From NCBI RefSeq assembly GCF_900103445.1, contig NZ_FNHS01000005.1, positions 124,001 to 188,000 of the forward strand: a DNA stretch of 64,000 nt, read 5' to 3'. This DNA is from Methylobacterium phyllostachyos. Lineage in GTDB: Bacteria; Pseudomonadota; Alphaproteobacteria; Rhizobiales; Beijerinckiaceae. The notes under the pieces are model-generated. The model ran no database searches. It worked only from the letters and a program-made list of their open reading frames with translations, and had not been told where the DNA came from. Both the position numbers and the translations under genes were made by a program. Shown piece by piece: positions 45,257 through 58,177 of this stretch; the stretch's first letter is position 1, and every line of letters begins with the position of its first letter.

Positions 45257-45505
45257 ATGTCGGACGGGGACGGGGAAGCGCGCGAGAAGCTCGTCGCGAA
45301 CGAGCGTATCAAATTCTCTGCCACCTATGCCAACGGCCTCGCCGTCGCGATCTTTGCCGTGGGCGGTTTCGCGCCGTTCATATCAACCGCTCTATCGGAC
45401 CGGCCGCATTTCGAGCCCGTGCTTTTCGCTACGGTGGTTTGTTGGATCATGAGTGGCGCCATACATTGGGGTGTGCGGCACGCGCTTCGGGATCTTCGCC
45501 CATGA
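45257..45505 (+). CDS. 82-aa two-TM membrane protein
   Basis: Membrane protein with a charged N-terminal helix (EAREKLVANERIKFSATYAN) followed by two hydrophobic segments (GLAVAIFAVGGFAPFISTAL and PVLFATVVCWIMSGAIHWG) and a basic end. The stop overlaps the next start (ATGA), so the two proteins are probably made together. No family is recognised. The pairing of two tiny membrane proteins by a start/stop overlap suggests a functional couple. Confidence 0.6.
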   Translation: MSDGDGEAREKLVANERIKFSATYANGLAVAIFAVGGFAPFISTALSDRPHFEPVLFATVVCWIMSGAIHWGVRHALRDLRP

Positions 45506-45597
45506 CGACAGCCCAGTTCCTCCTTCTGCTTTCGGTTCCAGTTGCCGGAGGCGTCCTGGCCTTTGGCGCGCTTTGGCTCAATCAGCGTTCGCACTGA
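45502..45597 (+). CDS. 31-aa single-pass membrane protein, coupled to the preceding gene
   Basis: ATG at 45502 overlaps the preceding stop by 4 bp. The product MTTAQFLLLLSVPVAGGVLA continues FGALWLNQRSH: one transmembrane helix with a short basic end. Co-translation with the 82-aa membrane protein is likely. Function unknown. Confidence 0.55.
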   Translation: MTTAQFLLLLSVPVAGGVLAFGALWLNQRSH

Positions 45598-45612
45598 GAC
45601 ACGGTTTGTCCC

Positions 45613-45749
45613 ACCCGCGCCCTCATCCTGGGGTGCCGCAGCGGAGCGGAGGCCTCGAAGAAGGCCTCCAGCCTCCCGGGAGCGCGTGGCCGGCTGGCGG
45701 GCTCCTTCGAGGCCCGCTGACGCGGTCACCTCAGGATGAGGGCGCGGGT
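45613..45749. repeat. Long inverted-repeat element between convergent genes
   Basis: Perfect 18-bp arms ACCCGCGCCCTCATCCTG (45613-45630) and their complement (45732-45749) flank about 100 bp. CCTCATCCTGNGGTG-type arms are a common intergenic repeat class in Bradyrhizobium and Methylobacterium. It lies between the small membrane pair and parC, where it could also end transcripts. Confidence 0.75.
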
Positions 45750-45775
45750 TGGAAGCCCGTCACCCTCCCTCTGTC

Positions 45776-48022
45776 TCAGCGCCCGAACCGCTCGAACTTC
45801 GGGAAGCTGCGCGCCATCATCAGGCCGACCTCGGCGCGGTGGCCGAGCCACTTCTCCAGCACCGCCGCGTTGGCGAGCCGGCCCTCCGGCGACCCGTCCT
45901 GCCAGGGCAGGCCGTCGGCGAGCTTGAACACGTGCGCGTCCAAGAGCCCGCCGCTGCGGCAGCGCTGGAGGCGGACGCCCTTGCCGCGGGCGAGTTCCGC
46001 CACCTCGGAGATCGGGAAGATCAGGAGCAGCTTCTCGGTGTTCACCACCGCCACGTGATCACCGTCGGCCGGCACCAGCACGGCCGCTGTGGCGTCGCCG
46101 TCGAGGCCGAGCACGCTCTTGCCCTTGCGGGTGTTGGCCACCAGCGCGTCAGCGGGCGCCACGAAGCCGCGCCCGTCCGAACCCGCGATCAGCAGCTTGG
46201 TCTCCGGCCGGTAGGGCAGAGCCGCCACGATCTCGGTGCCATCGTCGAGGTCGGCCATCAGCCGCACCGGGTCGCCGAAGCCGCGCCCGCCCGGGAGCTT
46301 CGAGGCCTCCAGGGTGAACACCTTGCCGTTCGTGGCGAGCAGCAGGATTTTTTGGGTCGTCTCGGTTGGGAAGGCGATCTTCAGGGTGTCGTCGCCCTTG
46401 AAGGCAACGCCCGAGAGGTCGGAGACGTGGCCCTTTAGCGCCCGGATCCAGCCCTTGGTGGAGACGATCACGGTGATCGGCTCGCGCTCGACCAGAGCCG
46501 CGGTGAAGTCGATGCCGCCGACATCCGGCGGGCTCGCCAACTCCGTGCGGCGCTTGCCGAGCTTGGTCTCGGGCCCGAACGTCTTCTTCACGGCGCGGAT
46601 CTGCGCCTGGATCGCCTTCCACTGCGCCGGCTCGGAGGCCAGCAGGGCGTCGATCTCGGCCTTCTCGGCGGTGAGCGCGTCGAACTCGCGCTTCAGCTCC
46701 ATCTCCTCGAGCTTGCGCAGGGAGCGCAGGCGGGTGTCGAGAATGGCGTTGGCCTGAAGCTCGGTCAGCTCGAACCGGGCCATGAGGGCGGCCTTCGGCT
46801 CGTCCTCCTCGCGGATGATGCGGATCACCTCGTCGAGGTCGAGATAGACGATCAGCAACCCGCCCAGGATTTCCAGGCGACGGTCGATCTGGCCGAGGCG
46901 GTAGCGCGAGCGGCGCTGCAGCACCACGCGGCGGTGGTCGACCCATTCGCGCAGGCACTCGGCGAGCCCGATCACCTTCGGCACGAGGCCACCGACCAGG
47001 ACGTTGAGGTTGAGCGGGATCCGCGCCTCCAGCTCGGTCAGCCGGAACAAGGATTCCATCAGGATCACGGGATCGACCGTGCGCGAGCGCGGCTCCAGCA
47101 CCACGCGCACGTCCTCGGCCGATTCGTCGCGGACATCGGCCAGCAGCGGCAGCTTCTTCTCCTGAAGCAGCTCCGCCATCTTCTCGATCAGCCGGCCCTT
47201 CGGGATGCCGTAGGGGATCTCGGTGACGACGATGTTCCACGTGCCGCGGCCAAGATCCTCCTTGTGCCAGCGGGCGCGGACCCGGAAGGCGCCGCGCCCG
47301 GTGCGGTAGGCCTCGGCGACCGACTCGGCCGAGTCGATCAGGATGCCGCCGGTCGGGAAATCCGGCCCCTGGACGAATTTGGCGAGCTGACCCGAGGTCG
47401 CCTCGGGGTGGTTGATCAGGTAGAGCGCCGCGTCGCACAGCTCGGCGGCGTTGTGCGGCGGGATCGAGGTCGCCATGCCGACCGCAATGCCCTGGCTGCC
47501 GTTGGCCAAGAGGTTCGGGAAGGCCGCCGGCAGGACGATCGGCTCCTCCTTCTCGCCGTTGTAGGAGGGGCGGAAATCGACCGTGTCCTCGTCGATCCCG
47601 TCGAGGAGCAGGCGCGCGACCTCGGTGAGCCGCGCCTCGGTGTAGCGGTAGGCGGCGGGGCCATCACCGTCGATGTTGCCGAAATTGCCCTGGCCGTCGA
47701 CCAGCGGGTAACGCTGGGCGAAATCCTGGGAGAGCCGGACGAGCGCGTCGTAGATCGCCTGATCGCCGTGCGGGTGGAAATCACCCATCACGTCGCCGAC
47801 GATCTTGGCGCACTTCTTGTGCGCGGTGTTCGGGTCGAGCCGGAGCAGCCGCATGCCGTACAGGATGCGCCGGTGCACGGGCTTCAACCCGTCGCGGGCA
47901 TCCGGCAGGGCCCGGTGCATGATCGTGGAGAGCGCATAGGCGAGGTAGCGCTCCTCCAGCGCGGATTTCAGCTCGACGCTCTCGATCCCGTCGCCGGACG
48001 GCGGCTCGAAGGGCTGGCCCAT
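45776..48022 (-). CDS. parC: DNA topoisomerase IV subunit A
   Basis: Breakage-reunion subunit that decatenates chromosomes with ParE. It is 748 residues. The winged-helix region reads [14 protein letters not shown]; the active-site Tyr is about residue 127 ([10 protein letters not shown]). The tower and coiled-coil domain and a C-terminal beta-pinwheel follow. At the quinolone-binding helix ([16 protein letters not shown]) the position of E. coli ParC Ser80 is Gln and that of Glu84 is Asp. It was called ParC rather than GyrA from the opening and the absence of the GyrA box (QRRGG(K/R)G) in the C-terminal part. recO lies upstream in the same direction (183-bp gap). Confidence 0.95.
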   Translation of the reverse strand: MGQPFEPPSGDGIESVELKSALEERYLAYALSTIMHRALPDARDGLKPVHRRILYGMRLLRLDPNTAHKKCAKIVGDVMGDFHPHGDQAIYDALVRLSQDFAQRYPLVDGQGNFGNIDGDGPAAYRYTEARLTEVARLLLDGIDEDTVDFRPSYNGEKEEPIVLPAAFPNLLANGSQGIAVGMATSIPPHNAAELCDAALYLINHPEATSGQLAKFVQGPDFPTGGILIDSAESVAEAYRTGRGAFRVRARWHKEDLGRGTWNIVVTEIPYGIPKGRLIEKMAELLQEKKLPLLADVRDESAEDVRVVLEPRSRTVDPVILMESLFRLTELEARIPLNLNVLVGGLVPKVIGLAECLREWVDHRRVVLQRRSRYRLGQIDRRLEILGGLLIVYLDLDEVIRIIREEDEPKAALMARFELTELQANAILDTRLRSLRKLEEMELKREFDALTAEKAEIDALLASEPAQWKAIQAQIRAVKKTFGPETKLGKRRTELASPPDVGGIDFTAALVEREPITVIVSTKGWIRALKGHVSDLSGVAFKGDDTLKIAFPTETTQKILLLATNGKVFTLEASKLPGGRGFGDPVRLMADLDDGTEIVAALPYRPETKLLIAGSDGRGFVAPADALVANTRKGKSVLGLDGDATAAVLVPADGDHVAVVNTEKLLLIFPISEVAELARGKGVRLQRCRSGGLLDAHVFKLADGLPWQDGSPEGRLANAAVLEKWLGHRAEVGLMMARSFPKFERFGR

Positions 48023-48205
48023 GACGGCTCCTCAAATTCTGATCGACTGTGCCGACTCGGCCATCAATCCGGGGCACGGCGGAGCGTGGAATTCCGATGC
48101 ACCGCCCACTGCCTTAAGCATCGGGCGGCGGGAGGGATCGGGATTCCGGGCTCCGCCTGCGGCCCCGGTCCAACAGCCGGCGGTACGCAGAACATAGCGC
48201 GAACA

Positions 48206-48925
48206 TTACTCGGCCTCGCGGCCGAGCGCAACGAATCGCGCCCGCTCCTCGGGCATTCCGAGGCCGCGGGGGCCCCAGACGTGCCGGTCGAGGAAGTATC
48301 CCGTCAAGGTAAACCCTTGCGCAACGCCGTCCGGACCGGGGGATCCGCCCGCATGCAGGAAGGTCGGCAGCGCCAGCAGACGGTCGCGGTAGGGCTCGCC
48401 CGCCGAGGCGCTGACCGCCCGCCCGCTCTTCGGCGAGACATACGCCAGGGCATCGTTGCCGCCGGTCGCCGCGCAGGCGGTGAGGTCGAGGCCGAAGCCG
48501 AGCTCCGACAGGATCGCCAGCTCGAACCGCACCATCAGGGGTGGCGCGATGGCCGGATCGTCGAGATGCTCCACGAGGATCCCCGCCGCCTCGTAGAGTT
48601 CCGGATGCGGATCGCGCTCGGGGAGCAGCCGCAGCAACGCCGCCAGATGGCCGATCCCGTACAAAGCGAGGCTCGACCCGATCAGCCGCGAGACCTGCGA
48701 TTCGAGGGGCTCCACCGCGAAGGCGCCGAGGCCCTCGTCGAGGCGCGCGCGCCACGTGAGGCGGACCCGATTGCCGGGCTGGAGCACCGGCTGCATCCGG
48801 CGCGAGCGCCCGCCATGCACGAGGCCGAGATGGCGCCCATGGCTCTCGGTCATCGCCTCCAGGATGACGCTGCTCTCCCCGTGCCGGCGCAGGCCGAGCA
48901 CCAGGGCGTCGTCGGTCCATTGCAT
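48206..48925 (-). CDS. recO: DNA repair protein RecO
   Basis: Loads RecA onto SSB-coated single strands in the RecFOR pathway. It is 239 residues from the ATG at 48925. The N-terminal OB fold ([36 protein letters not shown]) and the helical C-terminal domain ([20 protein letters not shown]) are typical. The zinc ribbon present in some RecO proteins is reduced here (TACAATG). The open frame extends to 49408 but only as Gly/Arg-rich sequence. It is transcribed towards parC and probably shares its transcript. Confidence 0.92.
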   Translation of the reverse strand: MQWTDDALVLGLRRHGESSVILEAMTESHGRHLGLVHGGRSRRMQPVLQPGNRVRLTWRARLDEGLGAFAVEPLESQVSRLIGSSLALYGIGHLAALLRLLPERDPHPELYEAAGILVEHLDDPAIAPPLMVRFELAILSELGFGLDLTACAATGGNDALAYVSPKSGRAVSASAGEPYRDRLLALPTFLHAGGSPGPDGVAQGFTLTGYFLDRHVWGPRGLGMPEERARFVALGREAE

Positions 48926-49060
48926 CGAAAGTCGCGTCGCAGGGGGTGAGAGGGGCGCGGCAGGCGCGGTTCGCTGGATCCCCTCATATAGGCATTCGCG
49001 CCGTCCGGCGCCGCCCGTGCGCTCCAGCCTCAGGCAGCCTTGTCCGGGTAGCGTTGGCGG

Positions 49061-49456
49061 ATGCCGCCCCGTTCCGCCCTCGCCGCACTGCTTCTCCTCG
49101 CCGCCGCCGGGGCACAGGCTGCCCCACGGAAGGCGGCCTCGGACGATGCGCCCTCCCCGGCCCTCCTCCAGCGGATCGCCGCACTGGCGTTGAAGCAGGT
49201 CGAGTTCGGTTCGGTCTCGCTGCTGCCGGTGCGATTCGAGGGCAGCCGGATCGCCGGGCCGATCGAGGATGGCGGCCGGGTGATCTACTGCGTCACGGGT
49301 CACATGTACGGCCGGACCTTCGGCAAGCCCGAGAAGCCGAAGGTGGCGTTGCGCTACGAGGCCGACCGGCTCACGGTGCTCGACGACGACGAGGTCTGCA
49401 CCGGGCACCGCACCCGCCCCTTCCCCGAACTCGACGCCCTGGGCAACGCCCGGTGA
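49061..49456 (+). CDS. Exported hypothetical protein, 131 aa
   Basis: Divergent from recO. Signal peptide [20 protein letters not shown], cut before APRK. The mature part contains an ordered-looking core ([59 protein letters not shown]) with two Cys likely forming a disulphide. No family is recognised. It ends 19 bp before the ChaC-like gene, so the two may be co-transcribed. Confidence 0.7.
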   Translation: MPPRSALAALLLLAAAGAQAAPRKAASDDAPSPALLQRIAALALKQVEFGSVSLLPVRFEGSRIAGPIEDGGRVIYCVTGHMYGRTFGKPEKPKVALRYEADRLTVLDDDEVCTGHRTRPFPELDALGNAR

Positions 49457-49475
49457 GGGCGCCGCGTTGAGGGGT

Positions 49476-50177
49476 ATGTCCCCTGACTACCCCCTTGGCC
49501 GCACCCTCGATCTCAGCCTCGACCTGATCGCCCGCGCCCATTCCGTCCCGGTGCCCGACGACCCGAGCGCCCTCGAAGTCCTGTCGGACGCCGAGCTGCG
49601 CCCGGGGCTGGACGCCATCATCGCCGGCCGGGAGGGCAGCGACCTCTGGGTCTTCGCCTACGGCTCGCTGATGTGGAATCCGGAATTCCCGGTGGCCGAG
49701 CGCCGGATCGGGACAGTCCGGGGCTTCCACCGCCGCTTCTGCCTGCTGCAGCGGCGGTTCCGCGGGACGCCGGAGCGGCCGGGCTTCGTCCTGGCGCTCG
49801 ACCGGGGCGGCCTGTGCCGGGGCGTGGCCTTCCGCCTGCCTGATTCGGAGATCCGCGAAGCGCTGATGCCGGTCTGGCGCCGGGAGATGCGTGGCCGGGG
49901 CTACGTCGCCCGCTGGCTGCCGGTCGCCACCGAGGCGGGGACCGTCTCGGCCCTCACCTTCCTGGCCAACCGCGCCAGCGACCGCTACGCCGGACGCCTG
50001 TCAGATGCCGAGATCGCGGAAAAAATCGCCGTCGCCTGCGGCCACAAGGGCCCGAGCGCGGAGTACCTGTTCCGCACCGTAGAGGCCTGCGAGCGCCTCG
50101 GCATCCGCGACCGGCACCTCTGGAGCCTCCAGGCCCTGGTGGCCGAACGACTCAGGGCCTGCGCGCCGGGGGCGTGA
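49476..50177 (+). CDS. ChaC-like gamma-glutamylcyclotransferase
   Basis: Glutathione-specific gamma-glutamylcyclotransferase family, giving 5-oxoproline and Cys-Gly. It is 233 residues from the ATG at 49476. The glycine-rich substrate loop [15 protein letters not shown] and the following [16 protein letters not shown] are the family hallmarks; the catalytic Glu is expected in the PVWRREM segment. The bacterial role is probably glutathione turnover. GAGG lies 3 bp before the ATG; a TTG at 49467 would add three residues. Confidence 0.9.
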   Translation: MSPDYPLGRTLDLSLDLIARAHSVPVPDDPSALEVLSDAELRPGLDAIIAGREGSDLWVFAYGSLMWNPEFPVAERRIGTVRGFHRRFCLLQRRFRGTPERPGFVLALDRGGLCRGVAFRLPDSEIREALMPVWRREMRGRGYVARWLPVATEAGTVSALTFLANRASDRYAGRLSDAEIAEKIAVACGHKGPSAEYLFRTVEACERLGIRDRHLWSLQALVAERLRACAPGA

Positions 50178-50332
50178 CCGCGTCCCTGTCGATGGCTCTG
50201 CCCCTTTGCGAGCGCAGCGAAGCAACCCGGTGGCGCGGCGATTTCTGATCTCGCGCTGCCCTGGGTCGCTTCGCTGCACTCGCGATGACGGATCGGGTCG
50301 ATCATCGGCTTCGCCGGAAGACGCGATGCAAC

Positions 50333-50476
50333 TCAGGCCCAGGCGCGCTTCATCACGATGGCGACGCGCCCGCCGGCGTGCTCCGCATCCGGGTTGCGCG
50401 GCTCGCGGATGCCGGGGGCGCGGCCGGTCGTGACGTAGACCACCAGGGTGAGGACGAGCAGGATCTTCGTGCGCAT
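50333..50476 (-). CDS. 47-aa small exported or membrane protein
   Basis: From the ATG at 50476 the product is MRTKILLVLTLVVYVTTGRA followed by a short Pro/Glu/Arg-rich part ending VMKRAWA. The first 20 residues look like a signal peptide or membrane anchor. The ribosome binding site is weak. It is isolated and its function is unknown. Confidence 0.4.
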   Translation of the reverse strand: MRTKILLVLTLVVYVTTGRAPGIREPRNPDAEHAGGRVAIVMKRAWA

Positions 50477-50650
50477 CGCGAGGCTCAAGCTTGAGCGGGC
50501 GTGCATAGGATCGATCGGTTTTTACGGAGTTGCTGCAACGCACACGGGTGCTACCGCGGCGCAGTTCGCGTGATCATGGTGAAGGAAGGGTTGCGGCGGG
50601 GCTGCGATCGTCTATGCCGCCGGCCCGGGATCGGCACAGGCGAGGACAGG

Positions 50651-51274
50651 ATGCGGCTTCGGATCGGCGTGGGCTTGGGCATCGTGCTCATCGCGGCCGC
50701 GGCCCTCCTGGCGGGACCGTTGAGCCGGGGCGCGCGGCTGTCCGACATCCTGACCGGCCGGACGTCGCTGCTGCCGAGCGGCAGCCGCGCCCCTGGAGGC
50801 AGCGCGGACCTCACCGGCGCCGCCGACCTGGGGACGGACCAGCGATCGGCGACGCTGCACATCGCCTGCGATCCGGGTGGCACCGGCCTGTCGGCGGCGC
50901 TGACCGTGCCGCGCTTCGCCGAACTGACCTCCCGCTTCGATTTCGCCGGGCTCGAAGGCGCCGCCAGCGAGACGCCGCTCACCGGCATCCTCGTCTCCAG
51001 CGCCGGCAGCGTGCGCTCGGTGCGCATGCCGGTCCAGGGCGCTGCGACCGGGGCGGATTCAGGGTTCACCCTGACCGTGACGGGGGCCCGCCGCGGCGAG
51101 GATCCGCTCCGCGGGGTCGCCCTAGCGCTCACGCAACCGGGCACCAAGCTCACCTGGACGCAGGCGAGCCCGCGCTCCGGCGACCCGGCCCTGACGGCGG
51201 TGTTCACGCCGTCTGAGAGCGACGCCGCCGGGCTGAAAGCGGCGCTCGGCGGGTGTCTCGCAACGCCGTTCTGA
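50651..51274 (+). CDS. Exported hypothetical protein, 207 aa
   Basis: ATG at 50651 with GAGGACAGG directly upstream. The N-terminus (MRLRIGVGLGIVLIAAAALL) is a signal peptide or anchor; the rest is Ser/Thr/Gly/Ala-rich with predicted beta strands (ATLHIACDPGGTGLSAALTV, GFTLTVTGARRG) and two Cys, one near the end. No family is recognised. It is convergent with dnaE, ending 50 bp from it. Confidence 0.65.
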   Translation: MRLRIGVGLGIVLIAAAALLAGPLSRGARLSDILTGRTSLLPSGSRAPGGSADLTGAADLGTDQRSATLHIACDPGGTGLSAALTVPRFAELTSRFDFAGLEGAASETPLTGILVSSAGSVRSVRMPVQGAATGADSGFTLTVTGARRGEDPLRGVALALTQPGTKLTWTQASPRSGDPALTAVFTPSESDAAGLKAALGGCLATPF

Positions 51275-51323
51275 CCTGCCTGCCGGGGCTACGCCGCGTC
51301 AGGCGGTCGGGCTGAGCCCCTGC

Positions 51324-54842
<3,519 letters not shown>

Positions 54843-55047
54843 GGCCGACCTTGTTCCGGGGTCGTGCAGCATCCCCGCTCGCCAGCTTCGAGTCGACGTG
54901 TGATGGGCCCTCGGCGGACGATATCCACCGGCCGTGCCACGGAAGCACCAGTTCGGGCCCCCGCTGTGGACAATCGGCGCTGGAATGCCGATCGCCTGTG
55001 CATAAGCCGTCGCGGGCCGGAACCGGACGGTATTTCGGAAGGCGCGG

Positions 55048-55152
55048 CTAACGAACGGGGGCCAACGCTATCGCCCAGGCGCCCACGGCGGCGAACAGCA
55101 TTCCGAACGCCATGAACTCGACCATCCCGGTCAGGACCAACCGCTTCAGCAT
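55048..55152 (-). CDS. 34-aa single-pass membrane protein
   Basis: ATG at 55152 with GGGAGG 6 bp upstream. The product MLKRLVLTGMVEFMAFGMLF continues AAVGAWAIALAPVR: a basic start and one long hydrophobic segment. It resembles the product of 56767-56865 in size and layout (MKLKPLSYVMIGAFVSGLLM), and may be a diverged relative. Isolated, between dnaE and the glycosyltransferase gene. Confidence 0.55.
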   Translation of the reverse strand: MLKRLVLTGMVEFMAFGMLFAAVGAWAIALAPVR

Positions 55153-55364
55153 CGTCGTGCCTCCCGTTGTGTCGGCCCAGTATGTTCATGTTTTGTTCTG
55201 TGGGAAGAGGCAAAAGCGCTTCGGTGGCGGTTACGCTCAAGTATAGTAAAAAGTGTCTTGATACGGGTTGAGCGGGCTGGCATGCCCCGCTTCCAGACGC
55301 GCTCGTCATCGGTTCGGGGGGGTCGAAGGAGCAGGCTATTCCCGCGCACCGGACTGCCGAACGG

Positions 55365-56669
55365 TTGCACGTCGCCCTCGTGGCTGTCGGCACGCACGGC
55401 GACGTGCTGCCGTTCATCGCTTTGGGCCACGAACTCCTGGCGCGCGGACACGGGGTCTCGCTGGCGGCACCGGCCCCGTTCGAGGGCATGGCGCGCCGCG
55501 CCGGCCTCGATTTCCTCCCCCTCGGGACGGTCGCCGACTACGAAGCGGTGATCCGCCAGCCGGATCTCTGGCACCCGCAGCAGGGCTTCCGCCCGATGTT
55601 CGACTATGCCCTGCAGGTCGCGGAGGCGACCTGCCTGTGGCTCGGGGCGACCCACGCGCGGGGGGTGAGTCTGCGGGTGGTCGCCTCGCCGCTCGGCTGG
55701 GGCGCGCGGCTGGCGCAGGATCTCTACGATCTCCCGACCGCGACGCTGCACGTCATGCCGTTCCTGATCGAGAGCCGGTTCGATCCGCCCCGGCTGCCCG
55801 GTCTCGCCATGCCTCGGGTCCTGCCGGCGGCGTTACGGGCCTATATCAATCTCGGCGTCGATGCGGTCGCGGTCGGCCCGTTCACGCTGCCGCCGCTGAA
55901 TGCGCTCCGCGCGCGGCTCGGCCTCGATCCGGTCCGCCGGCTGCGCCATTGGTGGAACAGCCCGACGCGCATGCTCCTCATGTTCCCGGATTGGTATGCC
56001 GCGCCGCAGGCCGATTGGCCGGCCCAGGCGGTGCAGCTCGGCTTCCCGCTGGTCGATCGGTTCGGCGACGTGCAGACCATTCCGCCGGAGCTGGACGCCT
56101 TCCTGGCGGCGGGCGACGCGCCGATCGTGTTCACCTACGGCTCGGCCATGCGCCAGGGCGCGCCGTTCTTCGATACGGCGGTGCGCCTCTGCCGGCGTCT
56201 GGGCCGGCGCGGCGTGCTGCTCGCCCCCCAGGGCGGCCAGATCCCGAAACCGTTGCCGGCCGGGATCATCCACCTGCCCTACGCGCCCCTGAGCACGCTG
56301 CTGCCCCGCAGCGCCGCCCTGGTGCATCACGGCGGCGTCGGGACGGTGGCGCAGGCGCTGGCGGCGGGAGTCCCGCAACTCGTGGTCCCGGTGGCCTTCG
56401 ACCATTTCGATGAGGGGCGCCGGCTCAAGGACCGGAATCTCGGCGCGACCCTGAGCCGTCGCGCCTTCCGGCCGGCCCGGGCGGCGCGGGTCCTGCGGCG
56501 GCTGCTCACCGATCCGGCGGTGGCACACGCCACTGCGGCGGCCCGGACGCGGATGGCGGAGAGCCACGACGCCATCATGGAAGCCTGCGACCACGTGGAG
56601 GCTCTCACCGCCGTGCATCCCGCGGCGGTGAATCCCGGCCCTGGATCCGGATCCCGAGTCGGGTCCTGA
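55365..56669 (+). CDS. GT1-type glycosyltransferase (UGT/rhamnosyltransferase-like)
   Basis: A 434-residue GT-B enzyme. The N-terminal motif VALVAVGTHGDVLPFIALGH is the nucleotide-sugar transferase opening seen in sterol and macrolide glucosyltransferases, and the donor-binding C-terminal motif is ALVHHGGVGTVAQALAAGVP then QLVVPVAFDHFDEG. The acceptor may be a lipid, hopanoid, carotenoid or secondary metabolite; context gives no help. The start TTG at 55365 puts the conserved strand at residue 2, so an upstream non-standard start is possible. The C-terminal 20 residues are non-conserved. It is followed by a palindrome shared with convergent small genes. Confidence 0.85.
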   Translation: MHVALVAVGTHGDVLPFIALGHELLARGHGVSLAAPAPFEGMARRAGLDFLPLGTVADYEAVIRQPDLWHPQQGFRPMFDYALQVAEATCLWLGATHARGVSLRVVASPLGWGARLAQDLYDLPTATLHVMPFLIESRFDPPRLPGLAMPRVLPAALRAYINLGVDAVAVGPFTLPPLNALRARLGLDPVRRLRHWWNSPTRMLLMFPDWYAAPQADWPAQAVQLGFPLVDRFGDVQTIPPELDAFLAAGDAPIVFTYGSAMRQGAPFFDTAVRLCRRLGRRGVLLAPQGGQIPKPLPAGIIHLPYAPLSTLLPRSAALVHHGGVGTVAQALAAGVPQLVVPVAFDHFDEGRRLKDRNLGATLSRRAFRPARAARVLRRLLTDPAVAHATAAARTRMAESHDAIMEACDHVEALTAVHPAAVNPGPGSGSRVGS

Positions 56670-56718
56670 TCGATGGCCGGTCCGGCCGGCGATGTGTTCC
56701 GCGACGCGGACGCGAAAC

Positions 56719-56745
56719 CGGCGGCCGTTCCGGGAACGGCCGCCG
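56719..56745. terminator. Hairpin between convergent transcripts
   Basis: CGGCGGCCGTTCC (56719-56731) and GGAACGGCCGCCG (56733-56745) are perfect complements with a 1-nt spacer, so folding would use a smaller loop. It lies 50 bp after the glycosyltransferase stop and 22 bp beyond the end of the convergent small gene. No T-run. Confidence 0.55.
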
Positions 56746-56766
56746 ATCCCAATGCATCGGTCCGGG

Positions 56767-56865
56767 CTACTGACCTAGCAGTACGGTTGCTGAGCCGACC
56801 AGGGTCATCAACAGACCGCTCACGAAGGCACCGATCATTACGTAGGAGAGAGGCTTGAGCTTCAT
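56767..56865 (-). CDS. 32-aa single-pass membrane protein
   Basis: The product MKLKPLSYVMIGAFVSGLLM continues TLVGSATVLLGQ: a basic head and one transmembrane helix. It begins 16 bp after the stop of the upstream exported-protein gene (56882-57142, same strand), so co-transcription is likely. Function unknown. Confidence 0.55.
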   Translation of the reverse strand: MKLKPLSYVMIGAFVSGLLMTLVGSATVLLGQ

Positions 56866-56881
56866 CCGTGTGGGCGATGGA

Positions 56882-57142
56882 TCAGCAGCGGTAACCGCCG
56901 GCGGTCTGGCCGTACTGCTTGATCGGCCGGGTCTGCTGGTTCGCGTTGCCCTCGGCGGCCGAACTCATTGGGCAGCCCTCGTAGAAGGGCGCGTCGTGGA
57001 CGCCGAGGCCGAGCGCACCGGTGGTCTCGGGCGCGTAGGTCTGGAAGCCGGTCCAGCGGGCCTCGGGAGCCGCCATGGCGGAGGACAGCGGCGCAACGGC
57101 CAGGATAAGAGCGGTGCAGGCGGCGGCAAAGCGGTTCTTCAT
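56882..57142 (-). CDS. Exported hypothetical protein, 86 aa
   Basis: ATG at 57142 with AGGAG 6 bp upstream. Signal peptide MKNRFAAACTALILAVAPLS, cut after SSAMA. The mature part of about 62 residues is Gly/Ala/Tyr-rich with two Cys (YEGCPMSS and GGYRC at the end) that could form a disulphide. The upstream region has TATATT near 57210, a possible -10. Co-directional with the 32-aa membrane gene. Confidence 0.65.
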   Translation of the reverse strand: MKNRFAAACTALILAVAPLSSAMAAPEARWTGFQTYAPETTGALGLGVHDAPFYEGCPMSSAAEGNANQQTRPIKQYGQTAGGYRC

Positions 57143-57450
57143 GGAAATCTCCTGATCGGTTGAAGTGGCTCTGGGTCGTCTTGCGCAGTTGTTCTTGCGT
57201 GATTGCAATATAGGGGCGAAATAGTCTTCGCGACGTGACGCCCCGCACGCGACGGGATGGATTAAAAGGCGCGTGTCTGTTTGCCCGCCGGCACCCGCCG
57301 CGCGGGCGCTGTCGACGCTTCGGACAGGTCCGGAGCCCGCCGTCGCGCGATCGCGGCGGCCGGATGGCTGGGCAGGGCGCGATCTCGCAAGCCGGAAAGG
57401 CGTCAGGCCGGAGGGCTGACAGGACCTCCGCGCGACGTGGGCGCACCCAC
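57143..57450. other. Intergenic region, no gene seen
   Basis: Holds the promoter of the exported-protein gene (AT-rich near 57195-57230) and the 3' flank of lolD. GC-rich beyond 57280; no clear hairpin or repeat. Confidence 0.4.
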
Positions 57451-58164
57451 TCAGTCGAGCGGCGTGATCAGCCCGTCCCGGATCGTCACCCGGCGGTCCA
57501 TGCGGGCGGCGAGGTCCAGGTTGTGGGTCGCCACCAGGGCGGCGAGGCCCGAGGCGCGGACCAGGGCCATCAGCACCGAGAAGACGTGGCCGGCCGTGCC
57601 GGGGTCGAGGTTGCCGGTGGGCTCGTCGGCGAGCAGCAACCGCGGGCCGTTGGCGACCGCGCGGGCGATGGCCACGCGCTGCTGTTCGCCCCCCGACAAC
57701 TCCGCCGGGCGATGCGGCAGCCGCTCCTTGAGGCCGAGGAAGCTGAGCAGCTCCGTGGCACGGGCCTTCGCCTCGGCGCTCTTCAGGCCGCGGATGAGCT
57801 GCGGCATCACCACGTTCTCCAGCGCTGAGAACTCCGGCAGCAGGTGGTGGAACTGGTAGACGAAGCCCATCTCCTCGCGCCGCAGGCGGGTGCGCTCGGC
57901 ATCCGCCATCGCGGCCGTGGGATGGCCGCCAATATAGACCTCGCCCCCGTCCGGCCGTTCCAGGAGCCCGGCGAGATGCAGGAGCGTCGACTTGCCGGCG
58001 CCCGAGGGCGCCACCAGCGCCACCAGCTCGCCGGGCCAGATCGCAAGGTCGGCCCCGCGCAGGATCTCCAGGGCGCCTTCGGCCTGAGGATAGCGCCGCT
58101 CGACGCGGGAAAAGAACAGGGCCGGCACCGGCTGGCCGCCGGCGGGCTGGCTCGTATCGCTCAT
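57451..58164 (-). CDS. lolD: LolD, ATPase of the lipoprotein-release ABC transporter
   Basis: Drives release of outer-membrane lipoproteins from the inner membrane with LolC/E. It is 237 residues. Walker A is [13 protein letters not shown] (A in place of the usual G before PSG), the Q loop follows [17 protein letters not shown], the signature is [14 protein letters not shown], Walker B is [12 protein letters not shown], and the H loop is VATHNLDLA. The FHHLLPEF(S/T)A-EN segment is typical of LolD. It starts 13 bp after the lolC stop, and both follow proS closely. Confidence 0.93.
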   Translation of the reverse strand: MSDTSQPAGGQPVPALFFSRVERRYPQAEGALEILRGADLAIWPGELVALVAPSGAGKSTLLHLAGLLERPDGGEVYIGGHPTAAMADAERTRLRREEMGFVYQFHHLLPEFSALENVVMPQLIRGLKSAEAKARATELLSFLGLKERLPHRPAELSGGEQQRVAIARAVANGPRLLLADEPTGNLDPGTAGHVFSVLMALVRASGLAALVATHNLDLAARMDRRVTIRDGLITPLD

Positions 58165-58177
58165 GGGGTGCGGCCCG

